Numbered from the stretch's first letter, positions 6,169 to 14,930 are shown. The stretch is DNA of 52,905 nt from Gemmatimonadales bacterium (GCA_011772755.1 WVYX01000187.1:1-52905), one strand, 5' to 3'. Translations and numbers: made by a program. Notes: generated from the letters alone by a model not told the origin.

Positions 6169-8913
6169 CTAGTTGAGCGGGCAGCCGTTCACGGCGTTGT
6201 TCGCCCCGTCCAGCTCGGTGGCGAGATCGATGATTTGGTTCGGATCCTGGCTGGCCAGTGCGGCGTTGACCAGGTCAACGATCTGTGTGACGCTGTAGCC
6301 GAATGCCACGTCGGGGTGCGCCGCGTTGAGCACCGAGGCGACAGCCGCGCGCAACAGAATCTCCGCCTTGTCGGCGACGGTTTCTCCACCGCCGAACCTC
6401 AGAGCCTGGAGTAGTGTTGCGTTGCCTATCAGGACATCGGGATCACCCGAATCCTGATCGGCCAGGTGGCTCGCGTACGGCTCATTACCGGCCTCGGAGA
6501 ACAGACCCACCAGCTGATCATCCGGGCTGAAGCCGGTCGGCACCCAGGAGTCGAAGTGCTGATCCTGCTTCCAGTAGCCAGGCGTGCAGCCCTCGAGCGG
6601 GACGTTGCCGAAGTCGTTGCCGCCATCGACGTCCTGCGAGCTGAGGGTGATGTCGTACCCGACGGCTCCGTGGATATGCAGGTGGTCGGCGGTGTTGTCG
6701 AACTGCGAGCAGTTCGCGCCGGCAGTCGGGAAGAACTGCGCCCACCCGTCGAGCATCACCTCGCAAACGGTGTAGCTGCCCGGTGGCACGTTCGTGAACT
6801 CATAGTTGCCATTCACGTCGGTCGTCGTGGTCATCAGGACCACCGTACCGTCGCCGGCCGTACCGAACAGCTCGATCGTCCAGCCCTCGACGCCGGGCTC
6901 CCCGTCGTTGACGTGGTTCTTGTTCTGGTCCCAGAACTTCATGCCCTTCTTGACGGCCGGGAACCAGTTACCGAAGTCGTTGCCCGTCTCAGCCTCACCG
7001 GAGTCGAACGTCTCCTCATGGTAACAGGGGCTCGGATACGAGCAGGTCCAGCCCTCCTGCAAGACCTCGCGGACCTTCCAGGTACCCGGAACGATGCCGG
7101 TGATTTGGTACGTCCCGTCGGAGCCCGTCGCCGCCGACGGCTCGCCTTCGTCGAGGCTAGCGTTGTCGTTGTAGTCGACGAAGATCGTCCAGCCTTCCAA
7201 TCCCGGCTCGCTGTCGTTCTGACCGTTGCCGTTCAGGTCGTGGAACTTCTTCCCCGACTTGGTGGCGGTCGTCCAGTTGCCGAAGTCGTTGTCGGTCTTC
7301 GCGCTTCCTGAGGTGAAGGTCTCTTCGTGGTAGCAGGCGGTCGACGCGACAACGCCCAACGCGTCGGGAGCACCGGGGTTGGGGAACGAGCAGGTCCAAC
7401 CCGACTGCAGAACTTCGCGGACCTTGAACGTCCCGGGCTCGATGCCGGTGATGGTGTATGTACCGTCAGAGCCGGTCACGGCCGACGGCTCGCCTTCGTC
7501 GAGGCTACCGTTGTCGTTGTAGTCGACGAAGATTGTCCAGCCCTCCAGTCCCGGCTCGTCGGCATCCTTCACGCCATTGGCGTTCAGGTCGTTGAACTTC
7601 ATCCCTGACTTGGTGGAGAACTTCCAGTTACCGAACACGATCTCGTGGGTCTCGCCCGGTTCGATCGCCAGCACATCCACGCTGACGGCCTTCTGCACCG
7701 GATCGAGGTAGGTGCCATCGAGCCGCGACGCACTCTGTACCCAGTCGGTGAGGAAGAACTCCTCGGCCGTGTAGGTGCCCGCGATGCCGGCGACGAAGGT
7801 CTCGGGCGTATAGAACGTCTGAGTCTTCGTGCCGCCGTCCAGAGGCTCGGTGTAGTCGAAGGGCCAGCCGCCGGCATCTGGATCGGAGCAGGCGCGGATG
7901 TCGCCCTCGTCGGTGCCGCTGGGGACGACACACTCATCCACCCCAATCTCCGGCTCGTCGGCGTCCCACATCCCGTTGCCGTTCAGGTCGTTGAACTTGC
8001 GGACCGTGATCTCGGCCGGGAACTGCTCGGTCACCTTGAAGTTGTCGGTCTTGGTGTAGCGGTTCGACGGCACGAAGCCCACGTCCGCGTCGGCGCAGAA
8101 ATCGGGGCAGTCGTGCGGCCGCACCTTGCCGTTCTTGTCGGAGGGGATCTGGTTCAGGTCCGCGTTCTTGACGTCCACATACGCCTGGATCGGCGTCATC
8201 CACGCCTTGTACACACCGCCGGGATTCGGGGTCGTGCCGTAGGGCATCATCTGCACGACGATGGCGTCCTTGTCCAACCCGTGGTCCACGTCGGTGTTGG
8301 TGTCGTGGCGGCCGAGGCCGAAGAAACCCGGCACGTCCACGGGATCCGTTCCCGGCGTCCCGTCACCGTTGGGATCCTGGTGACACGGCTCCTGCGAGTA
8401 ATCGAACTTACCGTTCGTCTTGGAGTCGGCCCAGTTGTCCGTCGTGGCAGCGGTGTAATCCACCACGGTGTTCCCATCGGGGTCCGTGACCGAGTTGTCG
8501 GTTGGCGCCATCAACTGGTCGATCACCCCGTCGGCGTTCACGTGCACGATGCGGCAGCGGGCCGGGTCCGCCGAAAGCAACAGCTTGCCCGGCGGATCGG
8601 TGATCTGGAAGACGTAGAAGCCCTCGTCCAGGCCAGCCGCGTGCGCCGGCGCGTTGGGCGGGGGGCCGCCATCTAGGTATACCTCGTTCTTGCCCTCGTA
8701 GCGGACGTTCTCGTTCACGATCCCGCCGTCCGGCGTGGTTGTGAAGATCGCGCCCGACCCGCCACCGGCCGGTGGCGACTGTGTCGATAACTGCGGCGCC
8801 AGGTCGTCCAAACCTGGAGCAACCGGCACTTCCTGGTCTTCGCCGCAGCTCCACCAGATGAAGGCTGCGGCCAGGACAGCGAGTGGTGCTATCCTGTGAG
8901 GTCGGCTTGCCAT
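6169..8913 (-). CDS. Large lipoprotein with SdrD/Cna-B-like repeats
   Basis: A 914-residue protein. The frame is open for another 700 nt upstream, but the start at 8913 has GGAGGAG directly before it, and the protein begins with a lipoprotein-like leader ending in WWSC (atypical lipobox). After a variable region with calcium-loop-like stretches (DLDGN/DPNGDG type), four Cna-B/SdrD-like modules begin near residues 300, 435, 552 and 654. Each opens K-F-x-D-L/Q-N-x-N-x-x-x-D-x-x-EP and includes DGTY and VxEVLxxGW. The last part (from about 773) starts GCTPGYWK and ends in a helical domain. Probably a surface or adhesive protein. It has its own promoter and terminator. Confidence 0.8.
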   Translation of the reverse strand: MASRPHRIAPLAVLAAAFIWWSCGEDQEVPVAPGLDDLAPQLSTQSPPAGGGSGAIFTTTPDGGIVNENVRYEGKNEVYLDGGPPPNAPAHAAGLDEGFYVFQITDPPGKLLLSADPARCRIVHVNADGVIDQLMAPTDNSVTDPDGNTVVDYTAATTDNWADSKTNGKFDYSQEPCHQDPNGDGTPGTDPVDVPGFFGLGRHDTNTDVDHGLDKDAIVVQMMPYGTTPNPGGVYKAWMTPIQAYVDVKNADLNQIPSDKNGKVRPHDCPDFCADADVGFVPSNRYTKTDNFKVTEQFPAEITVRKFNDLNGNGMWDADEPEIGVDECVVPSGTDEGDIRACSDPDAGGWPFDYTEPLDGGTKTQTFYTPETFVAGIAGTYTAEEFFLTDWVQSASRLDGTYLDPVQKAVSVDVLAIEPGETHEIVFGNWKFSTKSGMKFNDLNANGVKDADEPGLEGWTIFVDYNDNGSLDEGEPSAVTGSDGTYTITGIEPGTFKVREVLQSGWTCSFPNPGAPDALGVVASTACYHEETFTSGSAKTDNDFGNWTTATKSGKKFHDLNGNGQNDSEPGLEGWTIFVDYNDNASLDEGEPSAATGSDGTYQITGIVPGTWKVREVLQEGWTCSYPSPCYHEETFDSGEAETGNDFGNWFPAVKKGMKFWDQNKNHVNDGEPGVEGWTIELFGTAGDGTVVLMTTTTDVNGNYEFTNVPPGSYTVCEVMLDGWAQFFPTAGANCSQFDNTADHLHIHGAVGYDITLSSQDVDGGNDFGNVPLEGCTPGYWKQDQHFDSWVPTGFSPDDQLVGLFSEAGNEPYASHLADQDSGDPDVLIGNATLLQALRFGGGETVADKAEILLRAAVASVLNAAHPDVAFGYSVTQIVDLVNAALASQDPNQIIDLATELDGANNAVNGCPLN
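7100..7612 (-). repeat. Internal duplication encoding SdrD-like modules 2 and 3
   Basis: The segments at about 7100-7215 and 7443-7560 are nearly the same DNA sequence by eye, including a shared run around GACGGCTCGCCTTCGTCGAG. They encode the two most similar repeat modules (DEPGLEGWTIF, YNDN, SLDEGEPSA). Nucleotide-level similarity this high points to a recent duplication or ongoing conversion between repeats. Confidence 0.75.
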
Positions 8914-9010
8914 GCTCTCCTCCATCTTTGGTGAGGTAGTGCGTTGGTGGAAGTGGGAGGGATGAACCCTGCCCCGGGCCCGGCTTGCCAGCGGCAAGTT
9001 CGGTCGCGAA

Positions 9011-9039
9011 AAGCTATGGGACATGTCGTGTTTGGTCAA
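9011..9039 (-). promoter_or_regulatory. Predicted promoter for the repeat lipoprotein gene
   Basis: On the - strand TTGACC (9034-9039) is followed after 17 nt by TAGCTT (9011-9016) and then TTCG. The -10 box fits TAnnTT(T), the form described for Bacteroidetes-type primary sigma factors. The start codon is about 98 nt downstream. Confidence 0.5.
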
Positions 9040-9415
9040 TGGTCTGCCCACGGCCCCACCCCACACGCACCCGAGATTCCACACGCGCTGCACATGCAGG
9101 CCCACAGCCTTAGCCGGCTCGGACTGTGGCAGGAGTCGATCGACTGGAACTGCCGGTCGACCGACGCGGCGCTGCAGCGCCCGGCGGGTGCCGAGACCTC
9201 GCTCCACTGTTTCCACGCGTTGGACTGTTTGGCCTAGGCATTCCTCCAGGGTGCCGAGGATCAGAGAGCGCTGGACGTGCTGAAGGATTTGGAAGCCGTG
9301 GAGCCGCCGTAACAGGCTCGCATTGCCAGCGCCTACACCTTCGCAGCGGTTCCCGCACCGCTCGCGCTTGAGCGCCAGTTGTGGCAAGAGGCAGCGTCGA
9401 GTATGAGGCCGCCCT
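9040..9415 (+). pseudogene. Degraded TPR-type protein gene
   Basis: One + strand frame reads like the conserved core of TPR proteins with an HALHM-[PQ]-[SA]-H signature: IPHALHMQAHSLSRLGLWQE, then SLHCFHALDCLA and AFLQGAED. It is broken by in-frame TAG (9235-9237), TAA (9310-9312) and TAG (9415-9417). Protein-like sequence continues in the same frame after the first two stops (AYTFAAVPAPLALERQLW). No start codon with an RBS is seen. The remaining gap to 9689 shows only scattered open frames and nothing recognisable. It overlaps the promoter of the opposite-strand lipoprotein gene. Confidence 0.65.
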
Positions 9416-9689
9416 AGATGCAAGGCCCCAACCGACTGAACAGCCTGTACGGTGCGGGCCGGGCCAGCGAGCCGCTGCCGTACTGGCCGTGTTGCGCTGG
9501 GACTACCGCAGCGGTTACACGCGACGACCCATCCGCCTCGGCTCGGCGGTCGCGAGGAGCGTGGGGGCGGTCTGGTGGGGCTGGGCGCGTCAGTGCTTAC
9601 CCGCCGCTGCGCCACGGTGCACCCCTTGCCCCCATCCCCCACGTCCGCTAACTTGGCTTCGCTATTGAGGTTACGGAACCCCGGGAGCC

Positions 9690-10001
9690 ATGCCCAATTA
9701 CGACTACCGCTGCCCCAAATGCGGGCACGAGTACAGCCGGTTCCAGAAGATCTCTGACGCCATCCGGGCCAAATGCCCCGAGTGCGGCGCCAGGGGTGAA
9801 CGGCTGATCTCCGGTGGCGCCGGGCTGATCTTCAAGGGGTCGGGATTCTATATCACCGACTACAAGAAGGCGGGACAGAAGGACGAGAAGGACGAGAAGG
9901 GGGAGGAGAAAAAACCGGCAGAGGCCACGGGGGAAAAGAAGTCCGAGTCCAAGAAGAAAGACGCCAAGAAGCCATCCAAACCGTCGAGGGAGAAGTCCTG
10001 A
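9690..10001 (+). CDS. FmdB-family zinc-ribbon protein
   Basis: A 103-residue protein. The N-terminus has the FmdB/CxxC-CxxC regulatory zinc ribbon: MPNYDYRCPKCG and CPECG about 23 residues later. A glycine-rich strand (GGAGLIFKGSGFYITDYK) is typical of the family, as is the low-complexity Lys/Glu/Ser tail. Function in the family is poorly known; some members are annotated as regulators. Its TGA overlaps the apparent CTG start of argS. Confidence 0.85.
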   Translation: MPNYDYRCPKCGHEYSRFQKISDAIRAKCPECGARGERLISGGAGLIFKGSGFYITDYKKAGQKDEKDEKGEEKKPAEATGEKKSESKKKDAKKPSKPSREKS

Positions 10002-11656
10002 CCGTCGCAACTGAACGGCTCCGGGAAGCGCTGCAGACGGCGGTAGCCACGGTGGCGGCGGGCACTGCCGTGCCAGCGGAGGTCCGGCTGGAACGCCCCC
10101 GGGACCCCCAGCACGGCGACCTCGCTACGGGCGTGGCCCTCCAGCTCGCCAGGCCCCTGAAGAAGAAGCCCCGTGATGTGGCGCAAGCCATCGTCCAGCA
10201 ACTGGACGCCCCCCAAGGGCTAGTCTCCAAGGTCGAGATAGCGGGCCCCGGGTTCATCAACTTCTGGCTCGCCGAAGAAGCCCTGTCCAACGTCCTGGTG
10301 ACTATCCTCGAGCAGGGTGCTAAGTACGGACGGCGCACCGCGCACCCCCCACAACGCATCAACGTGGAGTTCGTCTCCACCAACCCAACCGGCCCCCTCC
10401 ATGTGGGCCACGGCCGGGGCGCCGCCCTGGGCGACGCCTTCGCCGCCCTGCTGGAAGCCACGGGCCACGAGGTGACCCGGGAGTTCTACGTGAACGACGC
10501 TGGCCTCCAGATAGAACGCCTGGCCCGGTCCCTCTGGGCCCGCATCCAACAGGCCGTGGGCCGCGACGCCGGGATCCCCGAGGGTGGCTACCACGGGGAA
10601 TACCTCGCAGAGCTGGCGAGCGAGGTGCTCGAGAGAGAGAGCCCTGCGTTCGCCGACCTCCCGGAACGAGAGGCCATCGACAGGTGCCGCGAGATCGCCG
10701 TGCGCCACGGACTGGAAGACCAGACCCGAGACCTGGAGGAATTCGGGGTCCGGTTCGACCTGTTCTACAGCGAGACGACCCTGTACCAGGAGCAGGGAAT
10801 CGAGAAGACACTCGCCGAGCTGGAACGCCGCGACCTGCTGTACGAACGCGACGGCGCCCTGTGGCTCAGCACCGGTGCCCACGGCGACGCCAAGGACCGG
10901 GTGCTGCGGAAGCAGGACGGGTCGTACACCTACTTCCTACCCGACATCGCCTATCACCTCACCAAGCGGGACCGGGGCTTCCACCGGGCCATCGACGTGT
11001 GGGGCGCGGACCACCACGGCTACGTGCCCCGCATGACCGCGGCGATGAAAGCCCTCGGCCTTCCCGAAGAATTCTTCCACGCCGAGATTGTCCAGCTCGT
11101 CCGGGTGATGCGCCACGGCGAGGAGGTCCGCTTCTCCAAGCGCAGTGGCGAGTTCGTGACCCTGCGAGACCTGTTCGAGGAAACCGGCGTCGACGCCGCT
11201 CGTTACTTCTTCCTCATGCGACGAGGCGACGCCCAGTTCATCTTCGACATCGACCTCGCCACCAAGCAGTCGGAGGAGAACCCGGTCTACTACGTGCAGT
11301 ACGCCCACACCCGGATGGCTGGTATCTTCCGCACCGGTGGCCTCGAGCCGACGTCGATCTCGGCGGAGGGGGTCGATCTCTCTCTGCTCAGCGAAGACGT
11401 GGAGCAGGACCTCATCAAGCAGCTGGGCCAGTACCCGTCCGTGGTGGAGGGCGCGGCCCGGGCCCTGGAGCCGCACCGGATCGTGGCATACCTGGAAGAG
11501 ATCGCCCAGCACGTGAACGCATGGTACCACCACCACCGGGTGCTGGGCAGCGACCCGCCCCTCGAGCGGGCGCGCCTGGTGCTGGCTCGGGCATCGCAGA
11601 TCGTGCTGGCAAACGGTCTATCACTCTTGGGGGTGACGGCCCCGGAACGGATGTGA
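9998..11656 (+). CDS. argS: Arginyl-tRNA synthetase
   Basis: Charges tRNA-Arg. The class I signatures are TNPTGPLHVGHGR (HIGH-type, near residue 135) and FSKRSGEF (KMSKS-type). The C-terminal DALR anticodon domain ends the protein (LSLLGVTAPERM). The first ATG/GTG/TTG in frame is GTG 10052, but the family's N-terminal helix (TERLREALQTAVATV) and domain continue upstream to 9998. There, CTG overlaps the fmdB-like stop as CTGA, with a purine-rich stretch (GAGGGAGA) ahead of it. I therefore choose the CTG start (552 residues). The GTG would remove part of the N-terminal domain. Confidence 0.9.
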   Translation: MTVATERLREALQTAVATVAAGTAVPAEVRLERPRDPQHGDLATGVALQLARPLKKKPRDVAQAIVQQLDAPQGLVSKVEIAGPGFINFWLAEEALSNVLVTILEQGAKYGRRTAHPPQRINVEFVSTNPTGPLHVGHGRGAALGDAFAALLEATGHEVTREFYVNDAGLQIERLARSLWARIQQAVGRDAGIPEGGYHGEYLAELASEVLERESPAFADLPEREAIDRCREIAVRHGLEDQTRDLEEFGVRFDLFYSETTLYQEQGIEKTLAELERRDLLYERDGALWLSTGAHGDAKDRVLRKQDGSYTYFLPDIAYHLTKRDRGFHRAIDVWGADHHGYVPRMTAAMKALGLPEEFFHAEIVQLVRVMRHGEEVRFSKRSGEFVTLRDLFEETGVDAARYFFLMRRGDAQFIFDIDLATKQSEENPVYYVQYAHTRMAGIFRTGGLEPTSISAEGVDLSLLSEDVEQDLIKQLGQYPSVVEGAARALEPHRIVAYLEEIAQHVNAWYHHHRVLGSDPPLERARLVLARASQIVLANGLSLLGVTAPERM

Positions 11657-11658
11657 CG

Positions 11659-12597
11659 ATGAGCTTGCTGGTGGTGGGGAGTGTGGCGCTGGACTCGGTG
11701 CAGACACCGTTTGGTTCGTACGAAGACGCAATCGGGGGCTCAGCCCTGTTCTTCAGCTACGCGGCGAGGCTGCTGCACCCAGTGCAACTGGTCGCCGTGG
11801 TGGGTGACGACTACCCGTTCGATGCCCTGGCGCGATTGGCTAAGCAAGACGTGGACATCAGCGGCATCGAGCGGCAACCGGGTGAGAGCTTCCGCTGGAA
11901 AGGGGAGTACTCCTACGACCTGCAGCACCGGGAGACGCTGGAGACCCGACTCGGGGTGTTCGCCGACTTCGAGCCCAAGATCCCCGAGGCGTTCCGCGAC
12001 GCCCGCTACGTCTTCCTGGGTAACATCAATCCCGAGTTGCAGCTCAGCGTGCTGGACCAGATCCACCAGCCGAACCTGGTTGCCTGCGACACAATGAACT
12101 ACTGGATCCACGGTACCCGGGACGTGCTGCTGGAGGTAATGCGGCGCACCGACGTGCTGATGGTGAACGATGCGGAGGCCCGGGAGCTGTCGGGCGACTG
12201 GAACGTCTATCGTGCCGCCCGCTGGATCGTGGAGCATGGGCCCTCGATGGTGGTGATCAAGCAGGGTGTGTACGGCGCGGTCTTGCTGGAGAACGGCCGC
12301 ATCTTCTACGTCCCCGCCTTCCCCCTGGATGACGTGTTCGATCCCACGGGTGCGGGAGATGCCTTTGCCGGCGGGTTCATGGGACACCTGGCCCGGACCG
12401 ATGACCTGTCTGCCGAGAACCTGCGGCGGGCCATGGTATATGGAGCGGCCATGGGCTCGTTCGCCGTGGAGCGGTTTTCCGTGGAGCGCTTCGACGAGAT
12501 CGGCCCGGCAGAGGTAACGGCGCGGGTGAGGGAGTTTGCTGAGCTGGTCAGGTTTGAGATCGAAGCGGAAGCGGAGGCGGTGAGGAGTGAGGAATGA
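11659..12597 (+). CDS. PfkB-family carbohydrate kinase
   Basis: A 312-residue ribokinase-fold kinase that starts 2 nt after argS. It shows the substrate-side glycine motif (DAIGGSALFFSYAA), MVNDAEARELSG in the middle, and the PfkB signature DPTGAGDAFAGGFMG with the catalytic Asp. Substrate specificity cannot be read from the sequence; sugars and nucleosides are both possible. The last residues (EIEAEAEAVRSEE) are encoded by purine-rich DNA that runs straight into the repeat island after the stop, so the tail may be repeat-derived. Confidence 0.85.
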   Translation: MSLLVVGSVALDSVQTPFGSYEDAIGGSALFFSYAARLLHPVQLVAVVGDDYPFDALARLAKQDVDISGIERQPGESFRWKGEYSYDLQHRETLETRLGVFADFEPKIPEAFRDARYVFLGNINPELQLSVLDQIHQPNLVACDTMNYWIHGTRDVLLEVMRRTDVLMVNDAEARELSGDWNVYRAARWIVEHGPSMVVIKQGVYGAVLLENGRIFYVPAFPLDDVFDPTGAGDAFAGGFMGHLARTDDLSAENLRRAMVYGAAMGSFAVERFSVERFDEIGPAEVTARVREFAELVRFEIEAEAEAVRSEE

Positions 12598-12810
12598 GGG
12601 GTGAGGTGTGAGGTGCGAGGTAAGCGGTATGAGGGAGTGGGGAGAAGGGAGCGGGGAGCGGGCTGTCGAAACCGCCGGCCCCCCAGCCGCCGACTCGCTG
12701 ATCCGCCGATGCTGAGGTGCGGGGGAGCGGGGAGCAGGGAGCGGGCTGTCGAACCGCCGACCCGCCGAACCGTCGAACCGCCGATCCGCCGCCCTGAGCA
12801 GTGAGACAGG
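12598..12810. repeat. Low-complexity intergenic repeat island
   Basis: The gap between the PfkB kinase and purM is built from variants of GAGGTG/GGGAGCGGG and CCGCCGA. The string GGGAGCGGGCTGTCGAA occurs twice (first around 12652, again around 12737). Each copy is followed by CCGCCG-type words, GATCCGCCG and CTGAG, giving two imperfect tandem units of about 75 nt. No gene or tRNA is present. The leading GAGGTGCG-x-GG also begins the islands at 33.8 and 50.0 kb. Confidence 0.7.
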
Positions 12811-12814
12811 CAGA

Positions 12815-13837
12815 GTGACAAGAGCCGAACGTTACAAAGCCGCCGGCGTCGATCTCGATGCCGCTGATCAGGCCAAACGCCGCATCGCCGAGGCGGTTGC
12901 CTCGACGCGTACAGGCCTGGCCCGCGGCGGGATTGGTGCGTTCGGTGGCATGATCCGGCTGCCGCAGGGGGTGGAACAGCCGACACTGGTGATGAGTACC
13001 GACGGCGTCGGCACCAAGATCCTCGTCGCCATCAGAGCGGGACGCCACGACACGGTGGGCGAAGACCTCGTCAACCACTGCGTGAACGACATCCTGGTGC
13101 ACGGCGCTACGCCGGTTGCGTTCCTGGATTACCTCGCCGTCGCCGACGTGGACACCGAGACCATTGCCGCGATCGTAGAAGGGCTCGCTCGGGCCTGCTG
13201 TGCCCACGACATGACGCTGGCCGGCGGTGAGACGGCCCAGCTTCCCGAGATGTATCAGCCCGGCCATTACGACCTCGCCGGTACCATCGTCGGCGTGGTC
13301 TCCGAGCAGAGCGCCCTTCACGGCGACGCCGTGGTAGTAGGCGATGTCCTGGTCGGTTATGCGTCAAGCGGGCTGCACACCAACGGGTACACCCTGGCAC
13401 GCCGCATCGTGTTCGACGAGCTGGGCCTCGACGTGGACAGTGACATGCCGGGAATGGGCGCCACCGTGGGCGACGTGCTGCTCCAGGTGCACCGCAGCTA
13501 CTGGCAGGCGATTGCTCCGGTTCTTTCACGGATGCACGCGCTGGCCCATGTCACGGGGGGAGGGATCCCGGGCAACCTCAGTCGCTCGCTGCCCGACGGG
13601 TGTGGCGCCGTCGTACGCCGCAGTGCGTGGCCCGTTCCGGGAGTATTCCCGCTGCTGCAAGACGCGGGGCGCGTCACCGCGGACGAGATGTACCAGGTGT
13701 TCAATATGGGGCTGGGAATGATTGGGGTGGTCCCGTGCGACAAGGTGGCGGAAGTTCGGCAGGCGGCGGATGGCGCCGGCGTGGGAACGTGGCCGGTGGG
13801 CGAGATCGTAGCGGGAGACGGTGTCCGGATTGAGTGA
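12815..13837 (+). CDS. purM: Phosphoribosylformylglycinamidine cyclo-ligase
   Basis: Closes the imidazole ring to give AIR in purine synthesis. 340 residues, usual length. It starts GTG with the family opening RYKAAGVDLDAA. Conserved segments include MSTDGVGTKILVA, NHCVNDILVHGA, LAGGETAQLPEMY, SSGLHTNGYTLAR and HVTGGGIPGN. A single AIRS N- and C-terminal domain pair fills the length. The end overlaps the upstream ribD start, so it heads the riboflavin gene run. Confidence 0.95.
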   Translation: MTRAERYKAAGVDLDAADQAKRRIAEAVASTRTGLARGGIGAFGGMIRLPQGVEQPTLVMSTDGVGTKILVAIRAGRHDTVGEDLVNHCVNDILVHGATPVAFLDYLAVADVDTETIAAIVEGLARACCAHDMTLAGGETAQLPEMYQPGHYDLAGTIVGVVSEQSALHGDAVVVGDVLVGYASSGLHTNGYTLARRIVFDELGLDVDSDMPGMGATVGDVLLQVHRSYWQAIAPVLSRMHALAHVTGGGIPGNLSRSLPDGCGAVVRRSAWPVPGVFPLLQDAGRVTADEMYQVFNMGLGMIGVVPCDKVAEVRQAADGAGVGTWPVGEIVAGDGVRIE

Positions 13838-14930
13838 TGGAGCGGTGAACGAACAGGAGGCGATGGCCCGGGCCATCAAGCTGGCCCGCCGTGGTTGGGG
13901 GCAGGTGGCGCCCAACCCCCTGGTGGGTACCGTGCTGCTCAAGGATGGTCAGGTGATCGCCGAGGGCTACCACGCCGGGTTCGGCAAGCCCCATGCGGAG
14001 CTCGCTGCCCTCGCGGCGTGTGGCGCTCCCGAGGGGGCCACCTGCGTGGTGAACCTCGAGCCGTGCACCCACGCCGGCAAGACGCCACCGTGCACCGACG
14101 CCCTCGTGTCGGCCGGAGTCAAGCGAGTCGTCTTCGGGGTGCGGGATCCCCATCCCGACGCCCGGGGCGGTGCTGACCGCCTGCGACAATCGGGGGTCGA
14201 GGTGGAGGAAGGCCTGCTGCGTGAGGAGGCCGCCGCCCTCAACGCGCCGTTCCTCTGGGCCCACGCGCGGCCCGAGCGCCCGTTCATCGCCCTCAAGGTA
14301 GCGACGTCCCTCGACGGCTTGCTGGCCGACCAGGGTGGCCAGTCCAAGTGGATCTCGGGCACCGAGGCCCGGGAGTTCGTTCACTGGCTGCGTGCCGGGT
14401 TCGACGCCATCGCGGTGGGTCGGCGCACGGTGGAAGTGGACGATCCCCTCCTCACCGTACGGGGACCGGTGGAGCCCAGGGTGCCTCCCAGCCGCGTGGT
14501 CATCAGCCGCAGCGGCATGCTGCGGCGCAACCGGCAAGTAGTGCGTACCGCGAAGGAGATCCCCACGATCGTGGTGACCAGCTCCCACATGCGGGACCAG
14601 ACAGAAGCGGATCTGGCCAAGACGGGGGTCACGGTGCTGGGGGCGGATGGGATGGAGGAGGTGGCCGCCGCGCTGCGGCAAGCCGGCGTTCAGTCGGTGC
14701 TCGTCGAGGGAGGTGGCTCCCTGGCTGGCGCCCTGTTGGAGGCGCACCTGGTGGATCGGATCTACTGGATCCAGGCTCCCCTATGGCTCGGCGTGGGCGT
14801 GCCGGCGTTCGGCGACCGGGAGGGCATGCCGCTGGAAAACACCATCCGATGGGCAGTTACCGAGCGTCGCGGGCTCGGACAGGATACATTATTGGTGGTA
14901 GATCGGGAGCTATGTTTACCGGGATCGTGA
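13821..14930 (+). CDS. ribD: Bifunctional riboflavin deaminase/reductase
   Basis: Deaminates and then reduces the pyrimidine intermediate of riboflavin synthesis. The N-terminal deaminase has the zinc motifs HAELAAL and PCTHAGKTPPC. The C-terminal reductase (from about 150) has FIALKVATSLDG, VGRRTVEVDDP and VEGGGSLAGALL. 369 residues from GTG 13821, which overlaps purM by 17 nt. GTG 13845 and ATG 13863 are alternative starts in the same frame; the last would still keep the deaminase core (MARAIKLARRG). It overlaps ribE by 19 nt. Confidence 0.93.
   Translation: MSGLSDGAVNEQEAMARAIKLARRGWGQVAPNPLVGTVLLKDGQVIAEGYHAGFGKPHAELAALAACGAPEGATCVVNLEPCTHAGKTPPCTDALVSAGVKRVVFGVRDPHPDARGGADRLRQSGVEVEEGLLREEAAALNAPFLWAHARPERPFIALKVATSLDGLLADQGGQSKWISGTEAREFVHWLRAGFDAIAVGRRTVEVDDPLLTVRGPVEPRVPPSRVVISRSGMLRRNRQVVRTAKEIPTIVVTSSHMRDQTEADLAKTGVTVLGADGMEEVAAALRQAGVQSVLVEGGGSLAGALLEAHLVDRIYWIQAPLWLGVGVPAFGDREGMPLENTIRWAVTERRGLGQDTLLVVDRELCLPGS

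Noticed and set aside
8914-9642. N-terminal extension of the repeat lipoprotein frame by about 240 residues
   Set aside because: The translation is arginine/proline-rich without domain character, while 8913 has a perfect RBS and a lipoprotein leader.
12598-12814. CRISPR-like array in the repeat island
   Set aside because: Repeats are imperfect, of unequal spacing, and have no unique spacers of constant length.
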